Source of the DNA: CAYYYW01 sp964476245
GTDB lineage: Bacteria > Patescibacteriota > Microgenomatia > UBA1406 > HO2-37-13b
NCBI GenBank assembly: GCA_964476245.1
Contig: CAYYYW010000004.1
Location: 1 to 64,000 of the forward strand
Length of the DNA stretch: 64,000 nucleotides
Reading direction: 5' to 3'
Below, piece after piece: positions 32,700 through 40,738 of the stretch. The notes under the pieces were generated by a model. The model saw only the letters and a list, made by a program, of their open reading frames with translations. It was not told the origin of the DNA and searched no databases. The position numbers were made by a program, and so were the translations under genes. Positions within the stretch are counted from its first letter, which is position 1. The number at the start of each line of letters is the position of its first letter.

Positions 32700-32873
32700 A
32701 TGTGTTATTTAAAACCATTAAGAGTAAAAAAAGTTCACGGGAGGGCTGTAATATTAGAGAACAATATTAAAGCATATTACAACAAAAGCATTGGAAGAAT
32801 TCAGGTCAATGATGAGGTATTAGTTTATGGTAATTTAATTATTCAAAAAAACAATGAAGGATCAAAATCTTAA
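32700..32873 (+). CDS. hypC: HypC/HupF-like hydrogenase maturation chaperone (short)
   Basis: ATG 32700 opens a 57-residue frame starting MCYLKPLRVKKVHG and ending in NDEVLVYGNLII plus a short tail. HypC proteins begin MCxxxP, with Cys2 essential for carrying the Fe(CN)2CO unit, and share the VKxGDYVLVHxGxxI strand, here VNDEVLVYGNLII. At 57 residues it lacks the last helix of typical 75-90-residue HypC. It lies in the hydrogenase locus and overlaps the EamA gene by 20 bp. The identification rests on the two motifs plus context. Confidence 0.72.
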   Translation: MCYLKPLRVKKVHGRAVILENNIKAYYNKSIGRIQVNDEVLVYGNLIIQKNNEGSKS

Positions 32874-33756
32874 AAAAGGATTATTATTTGCTTTTCTAAC
32901 TTCAATAATTTCCGGCATTGCCATTTTTTATGCCAAGATTGCTGTGGTAAAAATAGATCCGTTAATTTTGACGACGTCAAGAAATTTATATGTAGGAGCA
33001 ATTTTCTTGTTGTGGTTTTTGATTTCAAAAAAATTAAATGAAATAAAAAAGCTACCAAAAAAGCAATTAATATGGCTGATATTAATCGGGGTTGTTGGCG
33101 GAGCCTTGCCTTTTTTTCTTTTTTTTACCGGTCTTCAACTGGTGGGGGCGCAAACAGCCAATTTAATCCATAAAACTTTGTTTATTTGGGTTTCTGCTTT
33201 GACGGCAGTATTACTCAGTGAGAAATTTAATTTGATCTACGCCATAAGTTTTGTTTTGATTTTTGTTGGTAATTTTTATTTTGCCAAACTGCCGTTAGTT
33301 TTTGGCAGGGGCGAGCTTTTAATATTGGCGGCGACAATCCTTTGGTCAATTGAAACAATTCTGGCAAAAAAAGTTTTAAAGAAAATATCTTCAGAATTAA
33401 TTGGTTTGTTTCGGATGGGAATTGGCTCGTTTTTTCTTTTGTTATTGGCTTTGACTTCGGGCAAAGGCGGCTTATTTTTAAGCTACAACTCGCAACAATT
33501 ATCTATCGTTTTTATTGGTGGAACGATTTTATTTTTCTATGTTTATTTTTGGTATAAAGCCCTGAGATACGCGCCGGCGAGTTTAGTAACCTTGGTCTTA
33601 ACTTTTTCCGTAGTGGTTGGTAATGTTTTAAGCGGAGCTTTTGCGGGAGTGAAAATTCTGCCGAAGGATATTTATTCTTCTCTATTCATTTTTATTGGTA
33701 TAAGTTTGCTTTTCTTTAAACAAAGACTGTCTTTATTAAAGACAGTCTTTAAATAG
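32854..33756 (+). CDS. EamA-family (DMT) transporter
   Basis: The 300-residue protein has ten hydrophobic segments in two EamA repeats, with the usual loop end signatures (GGALPFFLFFTGLQLVGAQTA and FYVYFWYKALRYAPASLV, each quoted in part). It is a drug/metabolite exporter-type permease with unknown substrate. It overlaps the HypC-like gene and lies 1 bp before the DUF6390 gene, embedded in the hydrogenase locus; a link to nickel or metabolite transport is speculative. A strong hairpin overlaps its last codons. Confidence 0.88.
   Translation: MKDQNLKKGLLFAFLTSIISGIAIFYAKIAVVKIDPLILTTSRNLYVGAIFLLWFLISKKLNEIKKLPKKQLIWLILIGVVGGALPFFLFFTGLQLVGAQTANLIHKTLFIWVSALTAVLLSEKFNLIYAISFVLIFVGNFYFAKLPLVFGRGELLILAATILWSIETILAKKVLKKISSELIGLFRMGIGSFFLLLLALTSGKGGLFLSYNSQQLSIVFIGGTILFFYVYFWYKALRYAPASLVTLVLTFSVVVGNVLSGAFAGVKILPKDIYSSLFIFIGISLLFFKQRLSLLKTVFK
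33722..33750 (+). terminator. Perfect 13-bp hairpin overlapping the end of the EamA gene
   Basis: AAAGACTGTCTTT - ATT - AAAGACAGTCTTT is a perfect inverted repeat inside the last codons (LSLLKTVFK). The 3' arm ends in TTT. It could attenuate transcription before the DUF6390 gene. No long U-run follows, so full termination is uncertain. Confidence 0.5.
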
Positions 33757-33757
33757 G

Positions 33758-34561
33758 ATGAATCGTCAAGGCTTGCTTCTTTGTGCCAAATATGCTGTTT
33801 CACCCAATTTTTTTGGTTATTGTGGACCGTCAAAAAGCTCCGGCCTAATTGACCATTTAAAAGAAAGTCTTGCCGACAAAGAAGTTTGCAACATTCTTTC
33901 TGATTTTGAGACTTTATATCCTTATCTACAATTAATCGCCCGTCAGAATAAAATCAATGATCCTTTTGATCAACGAGTGGTTGAAGCTTATTGGATTGGT
34001 AATTCATTATTGAAGCCGGTAGACGCCTTTGAATTCCGGGCTCTTTCCAAGGAAAAATTAATCCTTGATAAAAAATTACCCAAAAAAAACTTTCAAGAAT
34101 TGTTAACCAATATTTCCAAAAAACCTTTTTTGCCTCACCACGCTTTCCATGTTTTCAATGTTTTCAAAAGAAGCGTGGCGAACTTAGGTTCTTATGTGTT
34201 GCTGGCTATGGATGAATGTCGAATTGGACATGGCATAGTCAAACGTCAAAAGTCCCACCCTCGCCGCGCCGTCGCCAGAGCGGCTTTGGCGCGTCGGCGA
34301 CAAGGCTTCGGCGGGCAGGCAGTCAAAAGTTTTTTAGTTGAGACAAGACCATTAATAAAAAAAAATAATGGGTTAGATTTCGGTTTATCAATGCTAAGAG
34401 AAATTAAAGTTGATTATAAGGGTAAGAGTTTTGTTAAAGATTTAAAAGTTGGTGATTTGGTGAGTTTTCATTGGGGGTTTGTCTGCGATGTTTTAACAGA
34501 AAAGCAAATTAAAAATTTGAGACATTACACCCAAAAGGCAATCGATTTTTATAATCAATAA
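33758..34561 (+). CDS. DUF6390-family protein, hydrogenase-associated, with in-frame insertion
   Basis: The 267-residue protein is of the DUF6390 type that accompanies [NiFe]-hydrogenase genes. Visible blocks are CAKYAVSPNFFGYCGP at the start, DPFDQRVVEAYWIGNSLL, LPHHAFHVFNVF near residue 127 and GDLVSFHWGFVCDVL near the end. The last part resembles a HypC-like beta barrel (DECRIGHG...VETRPL). The molecular role is unknown; maturation is inferred from context. Between GHGIV and KSFLVETRPL sits a foreign 28-codon, GC-rich stretch (34238-34321). Removing it restores a continuous domain. Confidence 0.82.
   Translation: MNRQGLLLCAKYAVSPNFFGYCGPSKSSGLIDHLKESLADKEVCNILSDFETLYPYLQLIARQNKINDPFDQRVVEAYWIGNSLLKPVDAFEFRALSKEKLILDKKLPKKNFQELLTNISKKPFLPHHAFHVFNVFKRSVANLGSYVLLAMDECRIGHGIVKRQKSHPRRAVARAALARRRQGFGGQAVKSFLVETRPLIKKNNGLDFGLSMLREIKVDYKGKSFVKDLKVGDLVSFHWGFVCDVLTEKQIKNLRHYTQKAIDFYNQ
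34238..34321 (+). mobile_element. 84-nt GC-rich palindromic element inserted in frame in the DUF6390 gene
   Basis: The segment is far more GC-rich than its surroundings, with palindromic pieces GCCGTCGCC/GGCGAC and GCTTCGGCGGGC. GTCAAA-type sequence flanks it: GTCAAAC-GTCAAAAGT on the left and GTCAAAAGT at 34322-34330 on the right. From the first GTCAAA (34238) to the last (34322) is exactly 84 nt, 28 codons, so the frame is kept. It encodes a basic run ending RRRQGFGGQ, a peptide I recognise as recurring in CPR proteins because the same element inserts in many genes. Confidence 0.75.
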
Positions 34562-34587
34562 TTACCATACACTGTAGTATGGTAATT
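34560..34587 (+). terminator. Perfect hairpin between DUF6390 and the maturation protease
   Basis: AATTACCATAC - ACTGTA - GTATGGTAATT is a perfect inverted repeat with 11-bp arms starting at the stop codon. It lacks a U-run and ends 8 bp before the next ATG, so it may equally be an operator or an mRNA processing/stability element. Confidence 0.5.
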
Positions 34588-34595
34588 ACTCAAGT

Positions 34596-34982
34596 ATGAA
34601 AATCTATATTTTTGGCAACCCTTTAGTTAAGGAAGACAGCTTACCATTAAGAATTCTGCCTACTTTAAAAAAATTATTTCCTCGTATCGAGTTTATAATA
34701 GCTGATCCCAATGAAAATTTTCCACCAAAAAGTGAAAAAGATTTAATTATTTTAGATACAGTTAAAGGAATAAAAGAACCGATGATTTTAAATTTGGACG
34801 ATTTGGCTGATATCAAATCAACCCCAATATCTCCGCATGATTATGACCTTTTATTTCATCTGCTTCTTTTGAAAAAAACGAAAAAACTTAACCACGTCAA
34901 AATAATCGGTGTTCCGGAAAAGAAAAGAGGAGAAGTATTTGGATCGATTAATGGTTTGATCAAAAGCTTAAAAGATAGATAG
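34596..34982 (+). CDS. [NiFe]-hydrogenase maturation protease (HycI/HupD-like)
   Basis: The 128-residue protein is at the short end of the family and starts IYIFGNPLVKEDSLPLRILP, the GNxxxxDDxxxxxL start of hydrogenase proteases with Glu-Asp in the nickel-sensing position. FIIADPNENF and LIILDTVKGI follow as the other strand ends. It should clip the C-terminal tail of the large subunit after His431 once nickel is inserted. The large subunit encoded at 35382-36698 does carry such a tail (seven residues). Its 3' end overlaps the convergent EamA-like gene. Confidence 0.83.
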   Translation: MKIYIFGNPLVKEDSLPLRILPTLKKLFPRIEFIIADPNENFPPKSEKDLIILDTVKGIKEPMILNLDDLADIKSTPISPHDYDLLFHLLLLKKTKKLNHVKIIGVPEKKRGEVFGSINGLIKSLKDR

Positions 34983-35379
34983 CTATCATTGCTAATACAA
35001 TTCCAGTAATTTTTGCTAAGGTTAAAGACTCTCTTAAAAAAATAAAAGCTAGAATTGCAGTCAAAGCAGGATAAAGAGCCGTTAAAGGGACAACTAAGGA
35101 AGCCTCTTTTTTTGTTAATAAGAAATAAAAACCAATTAAACCGAAAGAGCCAACTACTCCTGACAATATCGCCAAAATTATTCCTATTTTGTCGGCGGAA
35201 AAAAGACTTTTTGCCTTAAAAATAATTAGACTGTAAATTACCACAGCAGGAAAATATCCAATTAGGTCCCAAAATACTGATTTCTCACCAATTCGGTTTG
35301 TAGCTAATTTAGCGATAAACGATCCCAATCCCCAGGATACGAATGTTATCAAAGCTACTGTTAAAGTTTCAATATTCAT
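34960..35379 (-). CDS. Single-repeat EamA-like membrane protein
   Basis: From ATG 35379 the protein has 139 residues and five TM segments, one EamA half with the end signature SLVVPLTALYPALTAILAFIFL. Half-size DMT proteins work as dimers. It follows the hydrogenase large subunit gene with overlap (an alternative ATG at 35391 even overlaps its coding end), so it is the third gene of the hydrogenase operon. Substrate unknown. Its 3' end overlaps the protease gene on the other strand by 23 bp. Confidence 0.83.
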   Translation of the reverse strand: MNIETLTVALITFVSWGLGSFIAKLATNRIGEKSVFWDLIGYFPAVVIYSLIIFKAKSLFSADKIGIILAILSGVVGSFGLIGFYFLLTKKEASLVVPLTALYPALTAILAFIFLRESLTLAKITGIVLAMIAIYLLSF

Positions 35380-35381
35380 AT

Positions 35382-36698
35382 TTATTTCCATTTAACTTTT
35401 AAAAAATGCGCTGCGCAGGACATGCAAGGATCAAAGGCGCGGATTAGTTTTTCAATTTCTTCAATAATTTTATCCTTCGGCACCTCTGACTCTATTAATT
35501 TTTTTACTAATTCATAAATCGCCTTTTCCATAAGAATCTGATTTTGTCCAGTTGGAACAATAATATCGCCCTTTTTTACCGTCCCGTCATTGTTAATCTC
35601 AAGCTTGTAATATAAGGTCCCTCGCGGAGCTTCAATGACTCCGATGCCGATGGTTTCAAAAGGACGAATCACTATTGACTTTTCTTGCTCGATCGTATCA
35701 ATTGAGTTGATGATTTCGCAGGAGGCATCAATGGCGTGGAGAATTTCAATTGCCTGGGCCAAGTTGTTATAAAAGAGATTTTCCGAAGGAAAAAAATTTA
35801 AATATTGAATGGCTGATTCTTTTGTTTTTGAATGTAAGTTTTGCCTGCCGATATTAAGTCGAGCAAGGGCGCCAACCATAAGAAAATTCCCATCAAATTT
35901 AAAACCGCGCGCTTGAGAGTAAGGAATAATTGCGGCATTAAGGTGCTGGCCCAGGTCTTTTTCTTCGATGGTTTTACCGTCGGAAGTTTTAATTTTTCCC
36001 TCAAGAAAAGAAAAGTCATTTGACAAAAGACCGCTAAAAGTGACGGATGAATTTAATTTAAAACAGAAGGAAGCCTCGGCAAAAATTTTTATCAGTTTTA
36101 AAATCTTTGGTCTTATTTCTAAAAGTTTTGGTTTTAAATTTTTTATATCTTCGGTTTTTGGCAATTTTGAGAACCCTCCAATGGTGGGATAGGGGGCATG
36201 AACGGAGCGGCCGCCAACAATAATTGAAAGTCTATTGCCAACTTCTTTAACGGCGAAAACATCTTCAAGCAATTGATGCTGGATTGGATCGTTTTCATCA
36301 AAATCTAAGATAGAATTTTTCCCAAAAAGATCAGGTAAAGAAAAAACATAAAGATGAAGGGCATGATCCCTAATAATTAATCCGTAGTATAAAAGTTTAC
36401 GGAGAAGGATTGTCTGCGGTGATGCGGTAATCTTAAGCCCTTTTTCTACTGCTTCTATACTTGCCAAAAGGTGAGCGTTAGAACAGGTACCACAGATTCT
36501 GGCGACCAGCTGGGGGATAGCCATTATTGATTTACCTCGGATTGCCTGAGTATAAAATCTTTTCCATTCGGAAATACTGAACTTTAAATCCTCAATTTTT
36601 TTATTTCTAATTTTTATTTCTAAAGAAGCCGCTCCTTCGATTTTTGAGATTTCTTCCAGATTGATGTCAAAATTTAAATCAAGGTTGGGATCGTGCAT
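35382..36698 (-). CDS. [NiFe]-hydrogenase large subunit (group 3-like)
   Basis: The 438-residue protein carries both nickel-binding motifs: L1 ARICGTCSNAH with Cys69, Cys72 and His76, and L2 FDPCMSCAAH with Cys425, Cys428 and His431, seven residues before the end. The start (ISKIEGAASLEIKI) and size are typical of group 3 (cytoplasmic, bidirectional) enzymes such as HydA/HoxH. It overlaps the small-subunit gene by 25 bp. All nickel ligands are intact, so it should be active. No NAD(P)- or F420-binding subunit is encoded nearby, so the electron partner is open. Confidence 0.93.
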   Translation of the reverse strand: MHDPNLDLNFDINLEEISKIEGAASLEIKIRNKKIEDLKFSISEWKRFYTQAIRGKSIMAIPQLVARICGTCSNAHLLASIEAVEKGLKITASPQTILLRKLLYYGLIIRDHALHLYVFSLPDLFGKNSILDFDENDPIQHQLLEDVFAVKEVGNRLSIIVGGRSVHAPYPTIGGFSKLPKTEDIKNLKPKLLEIRPKILKLIKIFAEASFCFKLNSSVTFSGLLSNDFSFLEGKIKTSDGKTIEEKDLGQHLNAAIIPYSQARGFKFDGNFLMVGALARLNIGRQNLHSKTKESAIQYLNFFPSENLFYNNLAQAIEILHAIDASCEIINSIDTIEQEKSIVIRPFETIGIGVIEAPRGTLYYKLEINNDGTVKKGDIIVPTGQNQILMEKAIYELVKKLIESEVPKDKIIEEIEKLIRAFDPCMSCAAHFLKVKWK

Positions 36699-37162
36699 AT
36701 TAACTTATTAAATAATTCCAAAAATTTTTTTTCATCCATTGGACAACCAGGGATTTCTTCGTCAACCGGAACAACATCAGATACTTTAAGAACTTTTTCT
36801 TTATATTCAAATTTTTCTAGGATTGGTTTTATTTCTTCAATGTTGGTTGGATTAAAAAAATTTCTTTGATTTGAAGGAGAGCCTAAAACAGCACACGACC
36901 CAAGAGCAACTAAGATTTTAGCCTTTTGGCGGATTTTTTTTAGTTTTTCCTCTTGAGTATTGGAGGAAATTGCGCCCTCGACAAAAGCAATGTCCATTTC
37001 CTTTAATTTTTCAGCGTTGCCTTTTCTTAATATTCGCGCATAAACCAACTCAATTTTTGGTAGCCATAGGCGATAATGGGTATTTAGAAGCTCAACAAAA
37101 ACTATAGTTGAGCCTTCACAGCAAGTAAAACTAAACCAGCCGACTTTTATCTTATTGACCAT
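36674..37162 (-). CDS. [NiFe]-hydrogenase small subunit (NuoB-like)
   Basis: The 162-residue protein is of the short, single-cluster type. Cysteines: the pair Cys14-Cys15 in FTCCEGST, Cys90 in ALGSCAVLG and Cys140 in IPGCPMD, enough for the proximal [4Fe-4S] cluster. The first motif has adjacent Cys rather than the CxxC of most group 3 delta subunits, recalling NuoB of complex I. Medial and distal clusters are absent. It is first in the operon with the large subunit and a half-size EamA protein. Confidence 0.9.
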   Translation of the reverse strand: MVNKIKVGWFSFTCCEGSTIVFVELLNTHYRLWLPKIELVYARILRKGNAEKLKEMDIAFVEGAISSNTQEEKLKKIRQKAKILVALGSCAVLGSPSNQRNFFNPTNIEEIKPILEKFEYKEKVLKVSDVVPVDEEIPGCPMDEKKFLELFNKLICTIPTLI

Positions 37163-37195
37163 AGGCTTATTTTAACATTTTAGAAGCAAGATCAA

Positions 37196-37224
37196 TTGAT
37201 GATTAATCCTGTTTGTGTTAAAAT
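37196..37224 (+). promoter_or_regulatory. Promoter of nusA-infB
   Basis: TTGATG (37196-37201), 17 bp, TAAAAT (37219-37224), then 8 bp to the ATG at 37233. It predicts a leaderless nusA message and rejects the in-frame upstream start at 37215, which would lie inside the promoter spacer. Confidence 0.6.
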
Positions 37225-37232
37225 TAGATTAT

Positions 37233-38294
37233 ATGGTCGTAATAAAGAGCGAATTTTTTTTAGCTTTAAACCAGGTGGCTACCGAGCGGGGGATTTCTTC
37301 CGACGACGTCCTTGAGTCAATTAAACTGGCGGTTTTAGCGGCTTACAACAAGGATTATGGGCAAGTAATAGAAGATAGCCAAAAAGAAGACGATCAAAAA
37401 CTAGAAGCAACAATAGACAAAAACACCGGCGAAACAAAAATATACGAAAATAAAAAAGACGTTACTCCTCCGGGTTTTGGTCGAATCGCCGCTCAGACAG
37501 CTCGGCAGGTTATTCTTCAAAAAATACGCGAGATGGAAAAGAAAACAATGATTAAACACTATGCTTCCCAAACAGGAACGATTATCAAAAGTAGAGTAAT
37601 AAGTTTTGATGGTAAAAATGTCTATCTTGATATTGGTAAAGCCGAAGGGGTGCTTCCCTACGAGGAACAAATCAGAAATGAGAAATATAACTTAAACGAT
37701 GTCTACATCGTTTATCTTAAAGAAATAAAAACAGACAGTTTTGACAATTCAAAAATTATTGTTTCCCGAAGCGAGCCAAGATTGGTAGAAGAATTATTTA
37801 AAAAAGAAGTACCAGAGATTGCCAACAATACAGTTAAGATAAAGAAAGTAGTTCGACAACCAGGCGAGCGTACAAAGATAGCCGTATTTTCTGATCAAAA
37901 CGGAGTTGATCCGGTTGGTGCCTGTGTTGGCCAAAAGGGAATTCGAGTGAAAACAGTGACCGACGAGTTGGGCGGAGAAGAAAAAATCGACATTATTCAA
38001 TGGAACAGCGACGACAGTCTTTTTATTAGAGAAGCATTGTCTCCCGCTACAATTGTTTCGGTTGAAGTTGATAAAGAAAAAAGACGAGCAAAAGTATTTG
38101 TTAATGAAAAACAAGCTCCTCTAGCCATAGGAAAGGGCGGCGTTAACGTTAATCTCTCTTCTCGATTGGTTGATTTTGAACTCGACATTGTTCAAGCTCC
38201 AGAAGAAACATTGCCTAAGGAGGTAAAAGAAGACCAGAAACAAACCTCAGAGAAAAAAACAGAAACTAAAAAAGAAAAAAAATTATCCAATTAA
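37233..38294 (+). CDS. nusA: Transcription termination/antitermination factor NusA
   Basis: Domains in order: the N-terminal RNAP-binding domain (FFLALNQVATERGISSDDVLE), the S1 domain (residues 120-190, KNVYLDIGKAEGVLPYEEQ), KH1 (KEVPEIANNTVKIKKVVRQPG, ending VDPVGACVGQKGIRVK) and KH2 (LAIGKGGVNVNLSSRL). A Glu/Lys-rich tail follows. At about 353 residues it lacks the C-terminal acidic repeats of E. coli NusA, as usual outside proteobacteria. It lies 15 bp before infB, the common bacterial pairing. Confidence 0.95.
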   Translation: MVVIKSEFFLALNQVATERGISSDDVLESIKLAVLAAYNKDYGQVIEDSQKEDDQKLEATIDKNTGETKIYENKKDVTPPGFGRIAAQTARQVILQKIREMEKKTMIKHYASQTGTIIKSRVISFDGKNVYLDIGKAEGVLPYEEQIRNEKYNLNDVYIVYLKEIKTDSFDNSKIIVSRSEPRLVEELFKKEVPEIANNTVKIKKVVRQPGERTKIAVFSDQNGVDPVGACVGQKGIRVKTVTDELGGEEKIDIIQWNSDDSLFIREALSPATIVSVEVDKEKRRAKVFVNEKQAPLAIGKGGVNVNLSSRLVDFELDIVQAPEETLPKEVKEDQKQTSEKKTETKKEKKLSN

Positions 38295-38309
38295 TAATTT
38301 GTCTTTTCT

Positions 38310-39773
38310 ATGAAGAAATTTATTCCTCGCTCACCGGTGGTGGTTGTTTTGGGCCATGTGGATCACGGCAAAACCACCCTATTAGATTACATTAGGAAGA
38401 GTAATATAACTGAGAAAGAAATTGGCGGAATAACACAAGTAATTGGTGCCTATGAGGTTGTTATAGATACAAAGGAATATGATGCCAATAAAATCGCTTT
38501 TATTGATACTCCGGGGCATGAAGCGTTTACTAAATTACGATTGCGGGGTGCCGACGTGGCTGATATTGCTATTTTAGTCGTGGATGGAGTTGATTCGGTG
38601 ATGCCACAGACAATTGAGTCGATTTATCATATAAAAAATGCCAAGATTCCTTTTGTAGTGGCTGTGAATAAAATTGATCTGCCATCAGTCAATATTGATC
38701 GGGTGAAAAAAGACTTAGCCAAACACGAAGTATTAGTTGAAGGTTTTGGGGGTGATGTTCCTTTTGTTCCAATTTCTGCTAAAAAAGGAAAAGGAATAAA
38801 AAATCTTTTAGAAACGATTCTTTTTTTAGCCTCTTTTCAAGAATTAAAATATTCGACCCAAAACTCTCTTAAAGCCTACATTATTGAGTCAAAAAAAGAT
38901 AAATCCGGAATAGTTGTTTCCGCCATTATCAAAGACGGGATGCTGCGGGTAGGTGAGGTTGTCTACGCCTTAACTCACAAGGCCAAGGTGAAGGCGTTGA
39001 TCAACGACAAAGGAAAACACTTAAAAGAGGTTTGTCCTTCTACTCCTTTTCTTCTTTTAGGTTTTAAAGAGTTGCCCGAGGTGGGGGTGGAATTGACTAA
39101 GGACGAGAAACAAAAGCCGACAGTTTCTTTTTCAGCGACTACCGATGAACCTTTAAAGAGCGACGAGACCTTATTTCAAAAAAAGGATGAAAAAAAGAAA
39201 CTGAGAATTATTATTAAAACTAATAATCAAGGCTCACTTGAAGCAATTTTATCAACATTAATTAAAAATGAGAACATCGAGACAATTTTAGCTTCGGTTG
39301 GAGAAATTGCCAAGTCGGATGTTTTTTTAGCAAAAATATCTCAGGCGGTCATTATTGGATTTTCTCTCGCGATTGACAAAAACATTGTGGAATTTGCGGA
39401 GAAAGAAAAAGTAATTATAAAATCCTATAATTTAATTTATAAGTTGTTAGAGGAGTTGACGGAAGTTTCCGGATTGTTAGAAGAAAAACAAAAAGAAGAG
39501 CAATCTTTCAAAGGAGAAGCGAAAATTTTAGCCACTTTTATCATTGAAAAAGAAAAAGTCGCCGGAATTAAGGTAATCAAAGGAAAAATTAATTTAGACG
39601 ATCAAATTAATCTTTATAGAAATAACAAGTTATTTGGAAAAGCCAAGATTGTTTCTTTAAAAACAAGGGCCAAAACAGTAAACGAGGTTAAGAAAAATGA
39701 AGAGGCAGGTATGATTTTTTATCCCCAATTTGACTTTAATATAGGCGATATGATAAAATCTTATAGTATATGA
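38310..39773 (+). CDS. infB: Translation initiation factor IF-2 (short form)
   Basis: The GTPase domain starts almost at once: VVVLGHVDHGKTTLLDYIRK (G1), then GGITQVIGAYEV (G2), DTPGHEAF (G3) and VNKIDLP (G4). Domains II, III and IV follow to residue 487. The N-terminal G-less domains of several hundred residues in other bacteria are missing, and the protein is about as short as mitochondrial-type or other CPR IF-2. Translation is coupled by 4 bp to the following DHH-like gene. Confidence 0.95.
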   Translation: MKKFIPRSPVVVVLGHVDHGKTTLLDYIRKSNITEKEIGGITQVIGAYEVVIDTKEYDANKIAFIDTPGHEAFTKLRLRGADVADIAILVVDGVDSVMPQTIESIYHIKNAKIPFVVAVNKIDLPSVNIDRVKKDLAKHEVLVEGFGGDVPFVPISAKKGKGIKNLLETILFLASFQELKYSTQNSLKAYIIESKKDKSGIVVSAIIKDGMLRVGEVVYALTHKAKVKALINDKGKHLKEVCPSTPFLLLGFKELPEVGVELTKDEKQKPTVSFSATTDEPLKSDETLFQKKDEKKKLRIIIKTNNQGSLEAILSTLIKNENIETILASVGEIAKSDVFLAKISQAVIIGFSLAIDKNIVEFAEKEKVIIKSYNLIYKLLEELTEVSGLLEEKQKEEQSFKGEAKILATFIIEKEKVAGIKVIKGKINLDDQINLYRNNKLFGKAKIVSLKTRAKTVNEVKKNEEAGMIFYPQFDFNIGDMIKSYSI

Positions 39774-40717
39774 ATAACGATCTTGGTTTTTCTCGGGTTG
39801 TTCAAGTTGTAAGCCAGCAAAATGTATTAGGGATTTGTTTACCAATTAATCCCTCTTTAGACACGGTGGCTTCGGGTACGGTTTTATATTTGGGCCTATC
39901 CAAACTTGGAAAGAACATCAATTTCTCTTGCGCTGGCGAAGTGTCTCCTCAATTTAATCTAAGTGGCGTTGACAAAATCCAAAAAAATCTAGTAGCCGGA
40001 GGCAACAATCTTATTGTTTCATTTCCCTACGAGGATGGTGCGATTGATAAGGTTACTTATAATATTGAGGGTAATTATTTTAATTTACTGATTCAGCCAA
40101 GAGAAGGTTTAACAAAACTTGATCCTTCTCAGGTAAAATATTCTTATACGGGAGGTCAATTGGGCGCGGTTATTACCGTTGATGTTCCCAGCCTAAACTC
40201 ATTAGGAGACTTATACCTAAACCACCAGGATCAATTTAAAGGAAGAGACATAATAAACATAGATAGACACTTAACCAACGCTAATTTTGGCACGATTAAT
40301 TTAGTTGAGAAACAAAGTTCGTCAACTTCAGAGATCATCTTCAAGCTTTTGCAAAACCTGAACATTGAGATAGATAAGGATATGGCTACCAATTTATATA
40401 CTGGCATCATGGCAGCCACAAACAATTTTACCGCCTATTCTGTTAACGCCGATACTTTTGAAGTCAGTGCTCAACTTTTAAAGTTGGGGGCGATAAAAAG
40501 GCCAGTTTTAAAATCAAAACAACCAACCCAGGCTAATAATTTTCTATTTAAACAATCACTTCAACCAAGGGTTGCCAGAAAACCACCCTCACCTTCATCA
40601 GTTGAGAGATCTGTTTCACCAGAAGAAACAATTGAAGTAAAAGAGCATAAAGCGGAAGAAGGGACACCTAAAGATTGGTTAAAGCCAAAAATTTTTAAAG
40701 GATCAACTCTTGTTTAA
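39770..40717 (+). CDS. DHH-family phosphoesterase-like protein with degenerate motifs
   Basis: The 315-residue protein has the DHH-family plan. Motif I reads NPSLDTVASGTVLYLGLSK, where a functional enzyme has (D/N)xDxDxxGS. Motif III reads NIDRHLTNANFG in place of the DHHxxN signature, so one catalytic His has become Arg. Residues 225-315 are a proline- and charge-rich tail. Position after infB is the place where many genomes have nrnA/recJ-like DHH genes. It probably keeps nucleotide or RNA binding but not normal two-metal catalysis. Confidence 0.72.
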   Translation: MNNDLGFSRVVQVVSQQNVLGICLPINPSLDTVASGTVLYLGLSKLGKNINFSCAGEVSPQFNLSGVDKIQKNLVAGGNNLIVSFPYEDGAIDKVTYNIEGNYFNLLIQPREGLTKLDPSQVKYSYTGGQLGAVITVDVPSLNSLGDLYLNHQDQFKGRDIINIDRHLTNANFGTINLVEKQSSSTSEIIFKLLQNLNIEIDKDMATNLYTGIMAATNNFTAYSVNADTFEVSAQLLKLGAIKRPVLKSKQPTQANNFLFKQSLQPRVARKPPSPSSVERSVSPEETIEVKEHKAEEGTPKDWLKPKIFKGSTLV

Positions 40718-40738
40718 AACAATATATAATTCTTCTAT

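Noticed and set aside
39770..40717. Active NrnA-type oligoribonuclease
   Set aside because: Metal-binding residues of motifs I and III are replaced, so only the fold can be claimed.
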